Below are positions 1 through 5,395 of a stretch of DNA of 5,395 nt, piece by piece; position 1 is the stretch's first letter; each line of letters opens with the position of its first letter. This DNA is from Bacillota bacterium. GTDB taxonomy: Bacteria; Bacillota; Clostridia; Christensenellales; CAG-138. The notes beneath the pieces were generated by a model. The model saw nothing but the letters and a program-made list of their open reading frames with translations, ran no database searches and was not told the DNA's origin. The DNA lies in assembly GCA_023393045.1 (NCBI GenBank), contig JAEWMV010000213.1, forward strand, positions 1 through 5,395, in the 5' to 3' direction. The translations under genes were made by a program, and so were the position numbers.

Positions 1-1354
1 ACGCGCTCACGGAAAGCCGCAGTCCCTTCCCCCGCTTTTCCTTGGGCATTTGATAAAAACGCGCGCTGACCCTCCTTGCGAGCTCCGCGATGCCCAGTAT
101 ATCCTCATCCGTTTCCGTGGGCAGGCCGATCATAAAGTAGAGCTTTACGCCGCTCCAACCGGCCTCGAACGCGTCGCCGACAGAGCGCAAAAGATCCTCT
201 TCGTCCACACCCTTGTTGATGGTGTCCCGAAGCCTCTGTGTGCCCGCTTCCGGCGCAAATGTCAGCCCTGCTTTCCTTACGCTCTGCATCCGCTCAAGAT
301 CGTCCTTAAGGAACGCGTCGAGGCGAAGCGAAGGCAGCGATATGGATACGCGCTCATCCTCAAACTCGTCCATGATGGCGGGCACAAGCTCGTGGATGCG
401 CGAATAATCGCCGGAACTGAGCGAAAAGAGTGAAATCTCGTCATAGCCCGTGCAGGCAACGAGTTCGCGCGCCTGGGCGAGCACGGTTTCCATCTTCCTT
501 TCGCGCACGGGACGGTAGATGAAGCCTGCCTGGCAGAAGCGGCAGCCGCGCGTACAGCCGCGAAAAAGCTCCAGCGCGACCCTGTCGTGCACGATGGACA
601 TGTAGGGCACGATGGGTTTGCCCAGATACGGCGCGGCGTCGAGATCGCGCACGACCCTGCGCGCAATCCTGTCCGGCGCGGAGGGTTCCTTCTTCTTCAA
701 AGCGCAAAAAAGACCCGCGTCGTCGTACTTTGCCTCGTAGAACAGGGGCACGTACACGCCCTCTATTTGGCTGAGTTTGAGGAGTGTGTCATGTCTGGTC
801 AATCCATCGCGTTTGGCCTGAAGCAGCGCGTCGGAAACCTCGAGGATCATTTCCTCCCCGTCGCCCACCATCACCGCGTCCATAAAGGGCGCGACGGGCT
901 CCGGGTTGCAGGCGCAGGGGCCGCCGCACAAAATAAAAGGAACACCCTCTCCCCTGTCCTTCGCATAAAAGGGTATTCCCGCAAGATCGAGCATCGTAAG
1001 GATGTTGGTATAACACATCTCGTAGAGAAGCGAAAAGCCCAGCGCGTCGCACTCCGATACGGGGCGTTTGGTTTCAAGCGTAAAAAGGGGAATGGCATTA
1101 TGGCGCATGACATGCTCCATATCCGTCCACGGCGCAAAAACGCGCTCGCACAGGATATCTTCCCTGCTGTTGAGTATGTTGTAGAGTATCCGCGAGCCGA
1201 GGTGGGACATGCCGATTTCATATACGTCTGGAAAACAGAGCGCAAAGCGAAGCGCGGCGTCCGTCTTTTGTGTCATGTTCAGTTCCGCGCCGGTGTAGCG
1301 CGCGGGTTTTTCAACGCTGGACAGGAGCCTGTCCGGTATATGTATAGAGCTCAA
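1..1354 (-). CDS. TIGR03960-family B12-binding-type radical SAM protein (3' end beyond the window)
   Basis: The reading frame is open from a TTG start at 1354 to the left edge (451 residues seen); the family is usually a little over 600 residues, so the C-terminal quarter is missing. The N-terminus carries the family signature VEKPARYTGAE (residues 14-24), then a cobalamin-binding-like domain (about 35-180, with FPDVYEIGMSHLG at 41-53 and GGPCACNPEP at 144-153). No DxHxxG cobalamin-ligating motif is visible. The radical SAM domain begins near 250, with the 4Fe-4S motif CTRGCRFC giving C267, C271 and C274. Further conserved blocks are LTFAPEAGTQRLRD (364-377) and KLYFMIGLPTETDED (404-418). The TTG is chosen because GGAGG lies 5 bases upstream, and the next in-frame ATG (residue 27, position 1276) would remove the signature. 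An in-frame TGA, the stop of the upstream gene, sits at 1388-1390. It follows the M50 protease gene by 33 bases. The family's reaction is unknown to me; in Clostridia it commonly precedes a DUF2344 gene and rng. Family assignment is strong, function is not known. Confidence 0.93.
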   Translation of the reverse strand, partial: MSSIHIPDRLLSSVEKPARYTGAELNMTQKTDAALRFALCFPDVYEIGMSHLGSRILYNILNSREDILCERVFAPWTDMEHVMRHNAIPLFTLETKRPVSECDALGFSLLYEMCYTNILTMLDLAGIPFYAKDRGEGVPFILCGGPCACNPEPVAPFMDAVMVGDGEEMILEVSDALLQAKRDGLTRHDTLLKLSQIEGVYVPLFYEAKYDDAGLFCALKKKEPSAPDRIARRVVRDLDAAPYLGKPIVPYMSIVHDRVALELFRGCTRGCRFCQAGFIYRPVRERKMETVLAQARELVACTGYDEISLFSLSSGDYSRIHELVPAIMDEFEDERVSISLPSLRLDAFLKDDLERMQSVRKAGLTFAPEAGTQRLRDTINKGVDEEDLLRSVGDAFEAGWSGVKLYFMIGLPTETDEDILGIAELARRVSARFYQMPKEKRGKGLRLSVSA

Positions 1355-1359
1355 TGCAT

Positions 1360-1364
1360 CCTCC
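1360..1364 (-). promoter_or_regulatory. Shine-Dalgarno GGAGG that decides the TTG start of the radical SAM gene
   Basis: On the minus strand GGAGG is followed by ATGCA and then TTG at 1354, a 5-base spacing. The ATG at 1359 directly abuts the GGAGG and reads ATG-CAT-TGA, so it cannot start the gene. No promoter or terminator is apparent in the 33-base gap behind the protease gene, so the gene probably depends on read-through from upstream. Confidence 0.7.
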
Positions 1365-1387
1365 GAACGATTTCTAAAATAAGTGTA

Positions 1388-2290
1388 TCACCATGTGCGC
1401 TTCAGGTCAATCGATGCGGCGAGCAGCGATTTCAATGTAACGCCGCCGCCAAGGCGCGCCATGCCCTCGTATAAATCATTTTCATTCAATACGCCAAGTT
1501 CTCTCGCATCTTCGCCGATCACGACAAAACGCGTGTATTCGCCTGAGGAAGCTTCCCGCAGCGCGTCCCTGACCGTCGCCGTGGAGCGCAGCGCAACCTC
1601 CCTCACGCGCACGCTCCTTGAAGCGTAAAGCGCGGCGTTCTTTTTTAGCATCGTGGCGGCGTGCCCGCCACGGCGGGATAGCAATTCCTGCAAGGTTGAA
1701 ATCGCGAGGAATACGGCCGCGATTGCACAAATGTAGAAATTATCCCCACGTACAAACAGGTAAATTGAAACGCCCGCCATCAGCGCCGCGCTCAGGAAGC
1801 CGGATACTCCTAAAGTTATGCGCGCCGCGGTTTGCGAAAACCGGCCCGACACGAACGCGCCGAGCGCCGCGGCTCCGTCGAGGGGCGGTGCGGGAAGGAG
1901 ATTCAAAAAAGCGAGCAGCGTATTGATGTTGCCAAAGAGCAGAACCGTGTCGCTTATGAGCAGTCCGCTGTGATATACGAGCGAGGCGGCCACCCCCGCC
2001 GTCAGGCTGAAAACGGGACCCGCGGCCGCGATGGCAAGCTCGTCCCCGAAGCTGAGCGTGCGCCCCGCGAGCTTTGCGCACAGGCCCAGCGGATGTATTG
2101 CGATCTCCTCGATTTGAAGACCGCAGGCGAACGTCATCGCCGCGTGCGCGGCCTCGTGGAGCGTGAGGGCGACGAGCGTCAATAAAAACGCATGGCCGTT
2201 CCCCGTGAGGAAGGCGATGATTAGGGGGATGAGAAAAAGCGCGTTCAGCCGAACGCGCGCTTTGCCGATTGTAAAAAGCGTGAAGCTCAT
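1388..2290 (-). CDS. spoIVFB: SpoIVFB-like M50 family intramembrane metalloprotease with C-terminal CBS-like domain
   Basis: This is a 300-residue polytopic protein of the site-2 protease family. The zinc motif HEAAH is at residues 45-49 (catalytic Glu46) inside a hydrophobic helix, and the third zinc ligand is Asp138 in NLLPAPPLDG (130-139). Both positions match B. subtilis SpoIVFB closely. About six membrane segments are visible (roughly 15-31, 34-54, 84-105, 115-133, 156-178, 184-203), and AAAGP at 88-92 is typical of the family. After a basic linker (about 205-220) comes one CBS-like domain (about 225-293, with TRFVVIGEDARELGVLNENDL at its centre). In Bacillus, SpoIVFB cleaves pro-sigma-K in the mother cell and its CBS domain contacts the substrate. 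The ATG overlaps the upstream stop by 4 bases (ATGA), and its own ribosome site is weak, so translation is probably coupled to the SpoIVFA-like gene. One oddity is that the usual DGGR after the Asp is DGAA here. The pro-sigma-K role is inferred, since sigK and bofA are not in the window. Confidence 0.88.
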   Translation of the reverse strand: MSFTLFTIGKARVRLNALFLIPLIIAFLTGNGHAFLLTLVALTLHEAAHAAMTFACGLQIEEIAIHPLGLCAKLAGRTLSFGDELAIAAAGPVFSLTAGVAASLVYHSGLLISDTVLLFGNINTLLAFLNLLPAPPLDGAAALGAFVSGRFSQTAARITLGVSGFLSAALMAGVSIYLFVRGDNFYICAIAAVFLAISTLQELLSRRGGHAATMLKKNAALYASRSVRVREVALRSTATVRDALREASSGEYTRFVVIGEDARELGVLNENDLYEGMARLGGGVTLKSLLAASIDLKRTW

Positions 2291-2955
2291 TGTCCGATAT
2301 CGAGGTTCAGATATGCGACAGGGTCGCCGGGCCTCCCCTGCCTTCTCACGGACGCGTAGAGCGCCGCTTGGGCGGCAACGCGCCCAAGCCCGTCGCCCTC
2401 CGCAAGCGGCTGCCCCTTTTCGAGCGAAAGCTCGCCGAGGCCGTAGATGGTGAGCAGCGTATCATCGTTCATTTCAAGCATGACATACGCGCCCAGGAGC
2501 GCGTCCTCGCCCGTCTCCTTCACCTCGCATGGGACGTTGACGAGCACCTCCTGGTCCTTATCCGAAGTGAGCTTTAAAAGCGTATCCGCCTCAAGCAGCT
2601 CGCTGGACGTGTATGCGAGGCTGATGAGATTTTTCTTTTCGCTTGAAAACACCTCGATGATGCCCGGAAGCTCTACGAATTTCAGCTTGCCGAGCTGCTC
2701 GTCGAGTTCATCCTCATTTTCCGTTACGGTGTCCTCGAGCGCAGAGACGGGGCCCTGCTTGTTTTCGGTTGCGATTTTAATGAAGAGCACAAGCGCCGCC
2801 GCCGCGCAGCACACGCCGAGCTTGATGAGCATCGACGCGCCGTGCGACTGCGCCGCACGCGTGAGGCGCCGGGCAAAGCGGTTGCCCGCGGGCCTTGCGC
2901 GCATGCCCTCCGTAGAGAATGCCGCGACCTCTATCGTGTTTTTATCAGCAGCCAT
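2287..2955 (-). CDS. spoIVFA: SpoIVFA-like membrane protein with degenerate LytM/M23 domain
   Basis: This 222-residue protein has a basic cytoplasmic N-terminus (about 18-45, rich in Arg), a single membrane helix (about 43-62), an acidic linker (about 72-90, ENEDELDEQ) and an extracytoplasmic C-terminal domain. The C-terminal part (about 155-216) follows the layout of LytM/M23 peptidases, ending in GDPVAYL. The catalytic positions are lost: the usual YAHL is YGLG (171-174), the usual LHFEV is LYASV (199-203), and no HxGxD motif is seen. It should therefore be a structural or regulatory protein, as known for SpoIVFA, which holds and inhibits SpoIVFB in the outer forespore membrane until SpoIVB cleaves it. 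The start ATG at 2955 has GGAGG 8 bases upstream, inside the arm of a hairpin. It overlaps the protease gene by 4 bases. Identity rests more on architecture and on the adjacent spoIVFB-like gene than on sequence motifs, because the family is poorly conserved. Confidence 0.8.
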   Translation of the reverse strand: MAADKNTIEVAAFSTEGMRARPAGNRFARRLTRAAQSHGASMLIKLGVCCAAAALVLFIKIATENKQGPVSALEDTVTENEDELDEQLGKLKFVELPGIIEVFSSEKKNLISLAYTSSELLEADTLLKLTSDKDQEVLVNVPCEVKETGEDALLGAYVMLEMNDDTLLTIYGLGELSLEKGQPLAEGDGLGRVAAQAALYASVRRQGRPGDPVAYLNLDIGQ

Positions 2956-2962
2956 GTGAAAA

Positions 2963-2996
2963 CCCTCCCGCAGAATAGCTTATGCCGGCGGGAGGG
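2963..2996 (-). promoter_or_regulatory. GC-rich hairpin between rodA and spoIVFA that contains the spoIVFA Shine-Dalgarno
   Basis: On the minus strand CCCTCCCGC (2996-2988) pairs perfectly with GCGGGAGGG (2971-2963) around a 16-base loop, and the 3' arm is followed by TTTTC. The 9-bp stem starts 6 bases after the rodA stop codon. Its 3' arm includes GGAGG, spaced 8 bases from the spoIVFA ATG at 2955. The stem could act as a weak intrinsic terminator or attenuator (only four T residues), as a translational gate that hides the ribosome site, or as both. A ribosome finishing rodA would cover the 5' arm and free the ribosome site. The pairing is seen directly; the function is inferred. Confidence 0.6.
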
Positions 2997-3002
2997 CGCA
3001 GA

Positions 3003-4175
3003 TTATGCCCTGTGCGTTATTTTTTGCTGACTTCGTCGCATCCATACCCCTTCGACGATGCCGACGGCGATCATATTCGTCAAAAGATTGGAGCCCCCGT
3101 AGCTGATAAAGGGCAGCGGAATACCCGTGACGGGCATGAGCCCCATCGTCATGCCGATGTTTTCAAACACGTGCGCAAGCAGCATGCCCGCACAGCCCGC
3201 CACAAGGCACATGCCAAGGTAATCCTTGGCGTGTATGGCAATCCAGAACCAGCGCAAAATCAGGATGAGAAAAAGCAATATGAGTATCATGCCGCCGATG
3301 AAGCCCAGCCCCTCCGCGATGCCCGCGAAGATAAAATCCGTGTGCCGCTCGGGCACATAGCGAAGCTGCGCGAGCGTGCCGGAGCTGAAAAAACCCTTTC
3401 CGTAGAGCTGCCCAGAGCCTATGGCGATTTTGGATTGATTGACGTTGTATCCGAAGTTCTGCAAATCGAGCTCCGGATTCAAGAACACCTTGATACGGAA
3501 TTGCTGCTTTTCGTCAAGAAGAAAAAAGTACGCCAGAGGAAGCCCCACCGCGGCGATGCCTGCGGCCGCGGTGATATACCCCCAGCCGATGCGCGCTGCG
3601 AAGAAGATCACCACCATAATGCAGATGTACACGAACGCCGTCCCAAAGTCCGGCTGCGCCATAACGAGGGCGGTCGGCACGGCGCAAAAGAGCAGCGCGG
3701 TGAGGACGGAGCGAAAGCCGCGGAATTTTCCGTCGATTTTTGCCATGGCGTTGGAGGCGACGATGGAAAGCGCGATGATGATGCTGATTTTGCACAGTTC
3801 CGCAGGCTGCAGCGCGCGGTCTATGATGTCCAGCTGAAACCAGCCCGAGATGCCGCGCACGGTCTTGTCGGCGATGAGAAGGAGCGCGAGCAGCCCAAGG
3901 TTCGCCGCATAGATGTATTTGATGAGCGGCTTATACACCTGATAGTCGAACACGATGACGACCAAAAACGCCGCGATGCCCACGAGGAAGTTGACCGCCT
4001 GCTTTTTGACATAGTTCAGGTTCAGCCTGCCGATGAAATCGGAAATACCGCTCTCCGTCCCGTCGAAAGGCGTGGCCATGATGCTGGCGATGCTCATGAG
4101 GCCAAAGCCCACCAGCGCAAGCACCAGCAGGATGGTCAGCCAGTCTATTTTTTTGAGCATCTTAAGGTCGATCAT
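3003..4175 (-). CDS. rodA: RodA, SEDS-family peptidoglycan glycosyltransferase for cell elongation
   Basis: This 390-residue SEDS protein polymerises lipid II into glycan strands during lateral wall growth, working with a class B penicillin-binding protein and MreCD. About ten membrane segments are visible, starting at residue 12. Family blocks in order are RGISGWFQL (107-115), QPAELCKI (123-130), QPDFGTA (174-180), VPERHTDFIFA (274-284) with the catalytic Asp280, and NIGMTMGLMPVTGIPLPF (339-356) followed by ISYGGSNLLTN. The NIGM and TGIPLPF wording favours RodA over FtsW or SpoVE, and the length is normal. The first ATG (4175) has no strong ribosome site and lies 6 bases after the lipoprotein stop, so translation may be coupled. 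A second in-frame ATG at residue 6 (4160) is also possible. Partners (mreBCD, minCD, pbpA) are not in the window. The next gene downstream is the SpoIVFA-like gene, as in clostridial versions of the mre/min/spoIVF cluster. Confidence 0.93.
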   Translation of the reverse strand: MIDLKMLKKIDWLTILLVLALVGFGLMSIASIMATPFDGTESGISDFIGRLNLNYVKKQAVNFLVGIAAFLVVIVFDYQVYKPLIKYIYAANLGLLALLLIADKTVRGISGWFQLDIIDRALQPAELCKISIIIALSIVASNAMAKIDGKFRGFRSVLTALLFCAVPTALVMAQPDFGTAFVYICIMVVIFFAARIGWGYITAAAGIAAVGLPLAYFFLLDEKQQFRIKVFLNPELDLQNFGYNVNQSKIAIGSGQLYGKGFFSSGTLAQLRYVPERHTDFIFAGIAEGLGFIGGMILILLFLILILRWFWIAIHAKDYLGMCLVAGCAGMLLAHVFENIGMTMGLMPVTGIPLPFISYGGSNLLTNMIAVGIVEGVWMRRSQQKITHRA

Positions 4176-4181
4176 GCTATC

Positions 4182-5315
4182 TTAACTGCCAAGCGAGAAC
4201 ATCCGCTTCATCTGGTCGTAAATGGTCTTGTATTTTTCGGCCGTGTCTGCGTAAACAAGAGGCCGGTTCACTCTGGTCACGGCGGCCGCGTTTTCGCCGC
4301 GCACAAGCTCGTCAAGCGCCATCACGCCCTGCGCGGCGGCCTCATAATAAGGCTCAATCAAAAGCGCGTAAATGTCGTTATCCGAAAACAGGCCGTAGTT
4401 GTCGTCGCTCAAACCGTTGCAGAAAACGGTGACGGAAATCTGGGTCAATATGCCCGGATTCGGCGTATAGGGCGTTGCGCCGGGAGGCGTGGGCGTCGCA
4501 AGGGGATCCGGCGTAGGAGAAGGTGTGGGCGAGGGCGCGCCGTCCTCGCGGAAGAGCTTTTGCGCCTTCGCGCGCGCGCTCACGGCCACGGCGGAGGAAT
4601 CCGCGTCGATCACGTACATCCCCTTCACGTCGCGGTTATAGAGCAGGAACTGCGCGAGCTCGTCGATCGCGCCCTGCTCGTCCGCGACGGTTCTCTCAAA
4701 GGCGACGACGTCAAACTGCGGGTAATTGATGGAGATGGAGGTCTGAAACATGGCAAGGCAGGTCGCCGTGTCCCGCCCGTAGACGAGTATGCGCCCGGAT
4801 TTAAGGCTGCGCTCGGTCATGCGCTCCGCAAGGCCGCGCGCGAGCTCGTCGTAATAATCCGTGTCGTCGGCGACAACATTGCAATTTAGCCCCTCGGCCG
4901 CGCATTTGTCATAGGGCACCACCACGAACATGCCTTTTGCGGCGGCCTCGGTCACGGCCGCGTCGTTCGCGCCGCCGGGCGAATCGATCATCAGCCCGTC
5001 GACGCCCTCCGTTGCCGCCTGTTCAACCGCGGCAAGCGCCTGCGCGCCGGACGTTGCCCGATACAGCTTCGCCGCATACCCCAGCGTTTCCGCCGTGTGC
5101 AGGAAACCGTACATGGTCATATACGCGCCGTTGCTCCCGTCGTCGTCGATGACGAGGCCGAGCAGGGGAAAACCGTCCCCATCCTCCGCTTGCGGCCCGT
5201 TTCCGGGCGCGGGTGTTTCCTCGGGGGCGGGAGTTCCCTCGTTGCCTGTATCCCTCGCGCAGCCCCAAAGGAGCAACATGGCCGATGCGAGCAAGAACGC
5301 CAGAATCCGTTTCAC
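4182..5315 (-). CDS. Lipoprotein with periplasmic sugar-binding-protein fold (Peripla_BP_4-like), orphan
   Basis: The 377-residue protein starts with a lipoprotein signal: MKR, a hydrophobic core (4-17) and lipobox LWGC, with lipidated Cys19. A Pro/Thr/Glu-rich tether (about 28-48) follows. The body resembles type I periplasmic binding proteins of the sugar family: a first beta strand LLGLVIDD (51-58), a first helix with FLHTAETLGY (71-80), GVDGLMIDSP (104-113), GMFVVVPYD (128-136), a second lobe beginning near GRILVYG (174-180), and MYVIDADSSAVA (233-244). Residues 261-287 form a Pro/Thr-rich insert within the second lobe, unusual for this fold. The ligand cannot be told; binding of a sugar or a signalling molecule are both possible. 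The start is GTG at 5315: an in-frame TAA lies just upstream (6-8 bases before it), AAGG sits 4 bases before it and GGAGGGG 12 bases before it. No permease or ATPase gene is next to it here; instead rodA follows after 6 bases, suggesting co-transcription from the promoter at 5351-5379. Fold confidence is good, function is open. Confidence 0.8.
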   Translation of the reverse strand: MKRILAFLLASAMLLLWGCARDTGNEGTPAPEETPAPGNGPQAEDGDGFPLLGLVIDDDGSNGAYMTMYGFLHTAETLGYAAKLYRATSGAQALAAVEQAATEGVDGLMIDSPGGANDAAVTEAAAKGMFVVVPYDKCAAEGLNCNVVADDTDYYDELARGLAERMTERSLKSGRILVYGRDTATCLAMFQTSISINYPQFDVVAFERTVADEQGAIDELAQFLLYNRDVKGMYVIDADSSAVAVSARAKAQKLFREDGAPSPTPSPTPDPLATPTPPGATPYTPNPGILTQISVTVFCNGLSDDNYGLFSDNDIYALLIEPYYEAAAQGVMALDELVRGENAAAVTRVNRPLVYADTAEKYKTIYDQMKRMFSLGS

Positions 5316-5332
5316 GTTACCTTAGCCCCTCC
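5316..5332 (-). promoter_or_regulatory. Ribosome binding region of the lipoprotein gene
   Basis: On the minus strand GGAGGGG (5332-5326) lies 12 bases and AAGG (5323-5320) 4 bases ahead of the GTG start. Neither spacing is ideal, so which one anchors the ribosome is unclear. The TAA in the AAGG region is in frame with the GTG and excludes a longer protein. Confidence 0.5.
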
Positions 5333-5350
5333 GTTCGTGGGGATGTTTTG

Positions 5351-5379
5351 ATTTTACATGATGCGCCCGCGCGTGTTAA
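5351..5379 (-). promoter_or_regulatory. Predicted sigma-A promoter for the operon
   Basis: On the minus strand TTAACA (5379-5374, five of six matches to TTGACA) is followed by a 17-base GC-rich spacer and TAAAAT (5356-5351, five of six matches to TATAAT). Transcription would start near 5344 and give a leader of roughly 30 bases before the GTG at 5315. It is the only convincing promoter seen in the window and would drive the lipoprotein gene, rodA and probably the genes beyond. The 16 bases further right (5380-5395) show nothing I recognise. Confidence 0.7.
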
Positions 5380-5395
5380 GCGGTTGATCTTTGAA

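Noticed and set aside
1..1354. Possible pseudogene or frameshift in the radical SAM gene
   Set aside because: Only short ATG-started pieces appear in other minus frames, but reading the minus strand from TTG 1354 gives one continuous frame with all conserved blocks to the window edge.
1357..1359. ATG directly after GGAGG as the radical SAM start
   Set aside because: It has no spacing from the Shine-Dalgarno and meets TGA after one further codon.
587..1474. 295-codon open frame on the + strand opposite the radical SAM gene
   Set aside because: The minus strand encodes an uninterrupted, conserved radical SAM protein here. The + frame shows no recognisable motif and crosses the gene boundary into spoIVFB.
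2980..3025. Internal promoter for spoIVFA at the end of rodA (CATAAT near 2979-2984)
   Set aside because: CATAAT resembles a -10 element, but the hexamer 17 bases upstream (TCAGCA) matches TTGACA poorly, and no clear sigma-E type pair was seen. The element also lies in the loop of the hairpin.
4147..4155. Run of seven A on the minus strand near the rodA start as a programmed slippage site
   Set aside because: It encodes the Lys-Lys-Ile of a normal RodA N-terminus, there is no alternative frame of any length to join, and no stimulatory structure is evident.
2982..4889. 635-codon open frame on the + strand opposite rodA and the lipoprotein gene
   Set aside because: Its product is a His/Arg/Asp-rich string without domains or membrane segments, typical of the antisense frame of GC-rich genes. 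It spans two clearly real genes on the minus strand, and no family motif was recognised.

Overview
The window holds five co-directional genes, all on the minus strand, so transcription runs from the right edge (about 5345) leftwards and off the left edge. In transcription order they are: (1) a lipoprotein with a periplasmic-sugar-binding-protein fold (4182-5315); (2) the cell-elongation glycosyltransferase RodA (3003-4175); (3) a SpoIVFA-like membrane protein with a degenerate LytM/M23 domain (2287-2955); (4) a SpoIVFB-like M50 site-2 metalloprotease with a C-terminal CBS-like domain (1388-2290); (5) an intact but edge-truncated B12-binding-type radical SAM protein of the TIGR03960 family (1-1354), which starts at TTG. 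Gaps are very short (6, 47, -4 and 33 bases), which suggests one operon. A good sigma-A-type promoter (TTAACA, 17 bases, TAAAAT) lies just upstream of the first gene.

The organism is most likely a GC-rich, endospore-forming (or formerly endospore-forming) member of the Firmicutes, class Clostridia. The reasons are the spoIVFA-spoIVFB pair, the RodA neighbour, the radical SAM gene that follows spoIVF in many Clostridia, the GGAGG-type ribosome binding sites, and GC-rich third codon positions. The exact lineage cannot be fixed from the sequence.

The layout recalls the conserved Firmicutes cluster that links cell shape (mre/min/rodA), the sporulation checkpoint protease (spoIVFA/B), and then radical SAM, DUF2344, rng, rplU and rpmA genes. 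RodA would polymerise peptidoglycan strands for elongation. The SpoIVFA/SpoIVFB pair would sit in the outer forespore membrane, where SpoIVFB cleaves pro-sigma-K in the mother cell. The lipoprotein at the head is not part of the familiar cluster and has no ABC permease or ATPase next to it here.

The points most worth a second look are a 9-bp GC-rich hairpin between rodA and spoIVFA whose 3' arm contains the spoIVFA Shine-Dalgarno sequence, the orphan binding lipoprotein in this operon, and a 27-residue Pro/Thr-rich insert inside that lipoprotein's C-terminal lobe. I found no RNA genes, mobile elements, CRISPR arrays or large repeats, and no clear evidence of a new system. The window looks like a conserved chromosomal operon with an unusual first gene.
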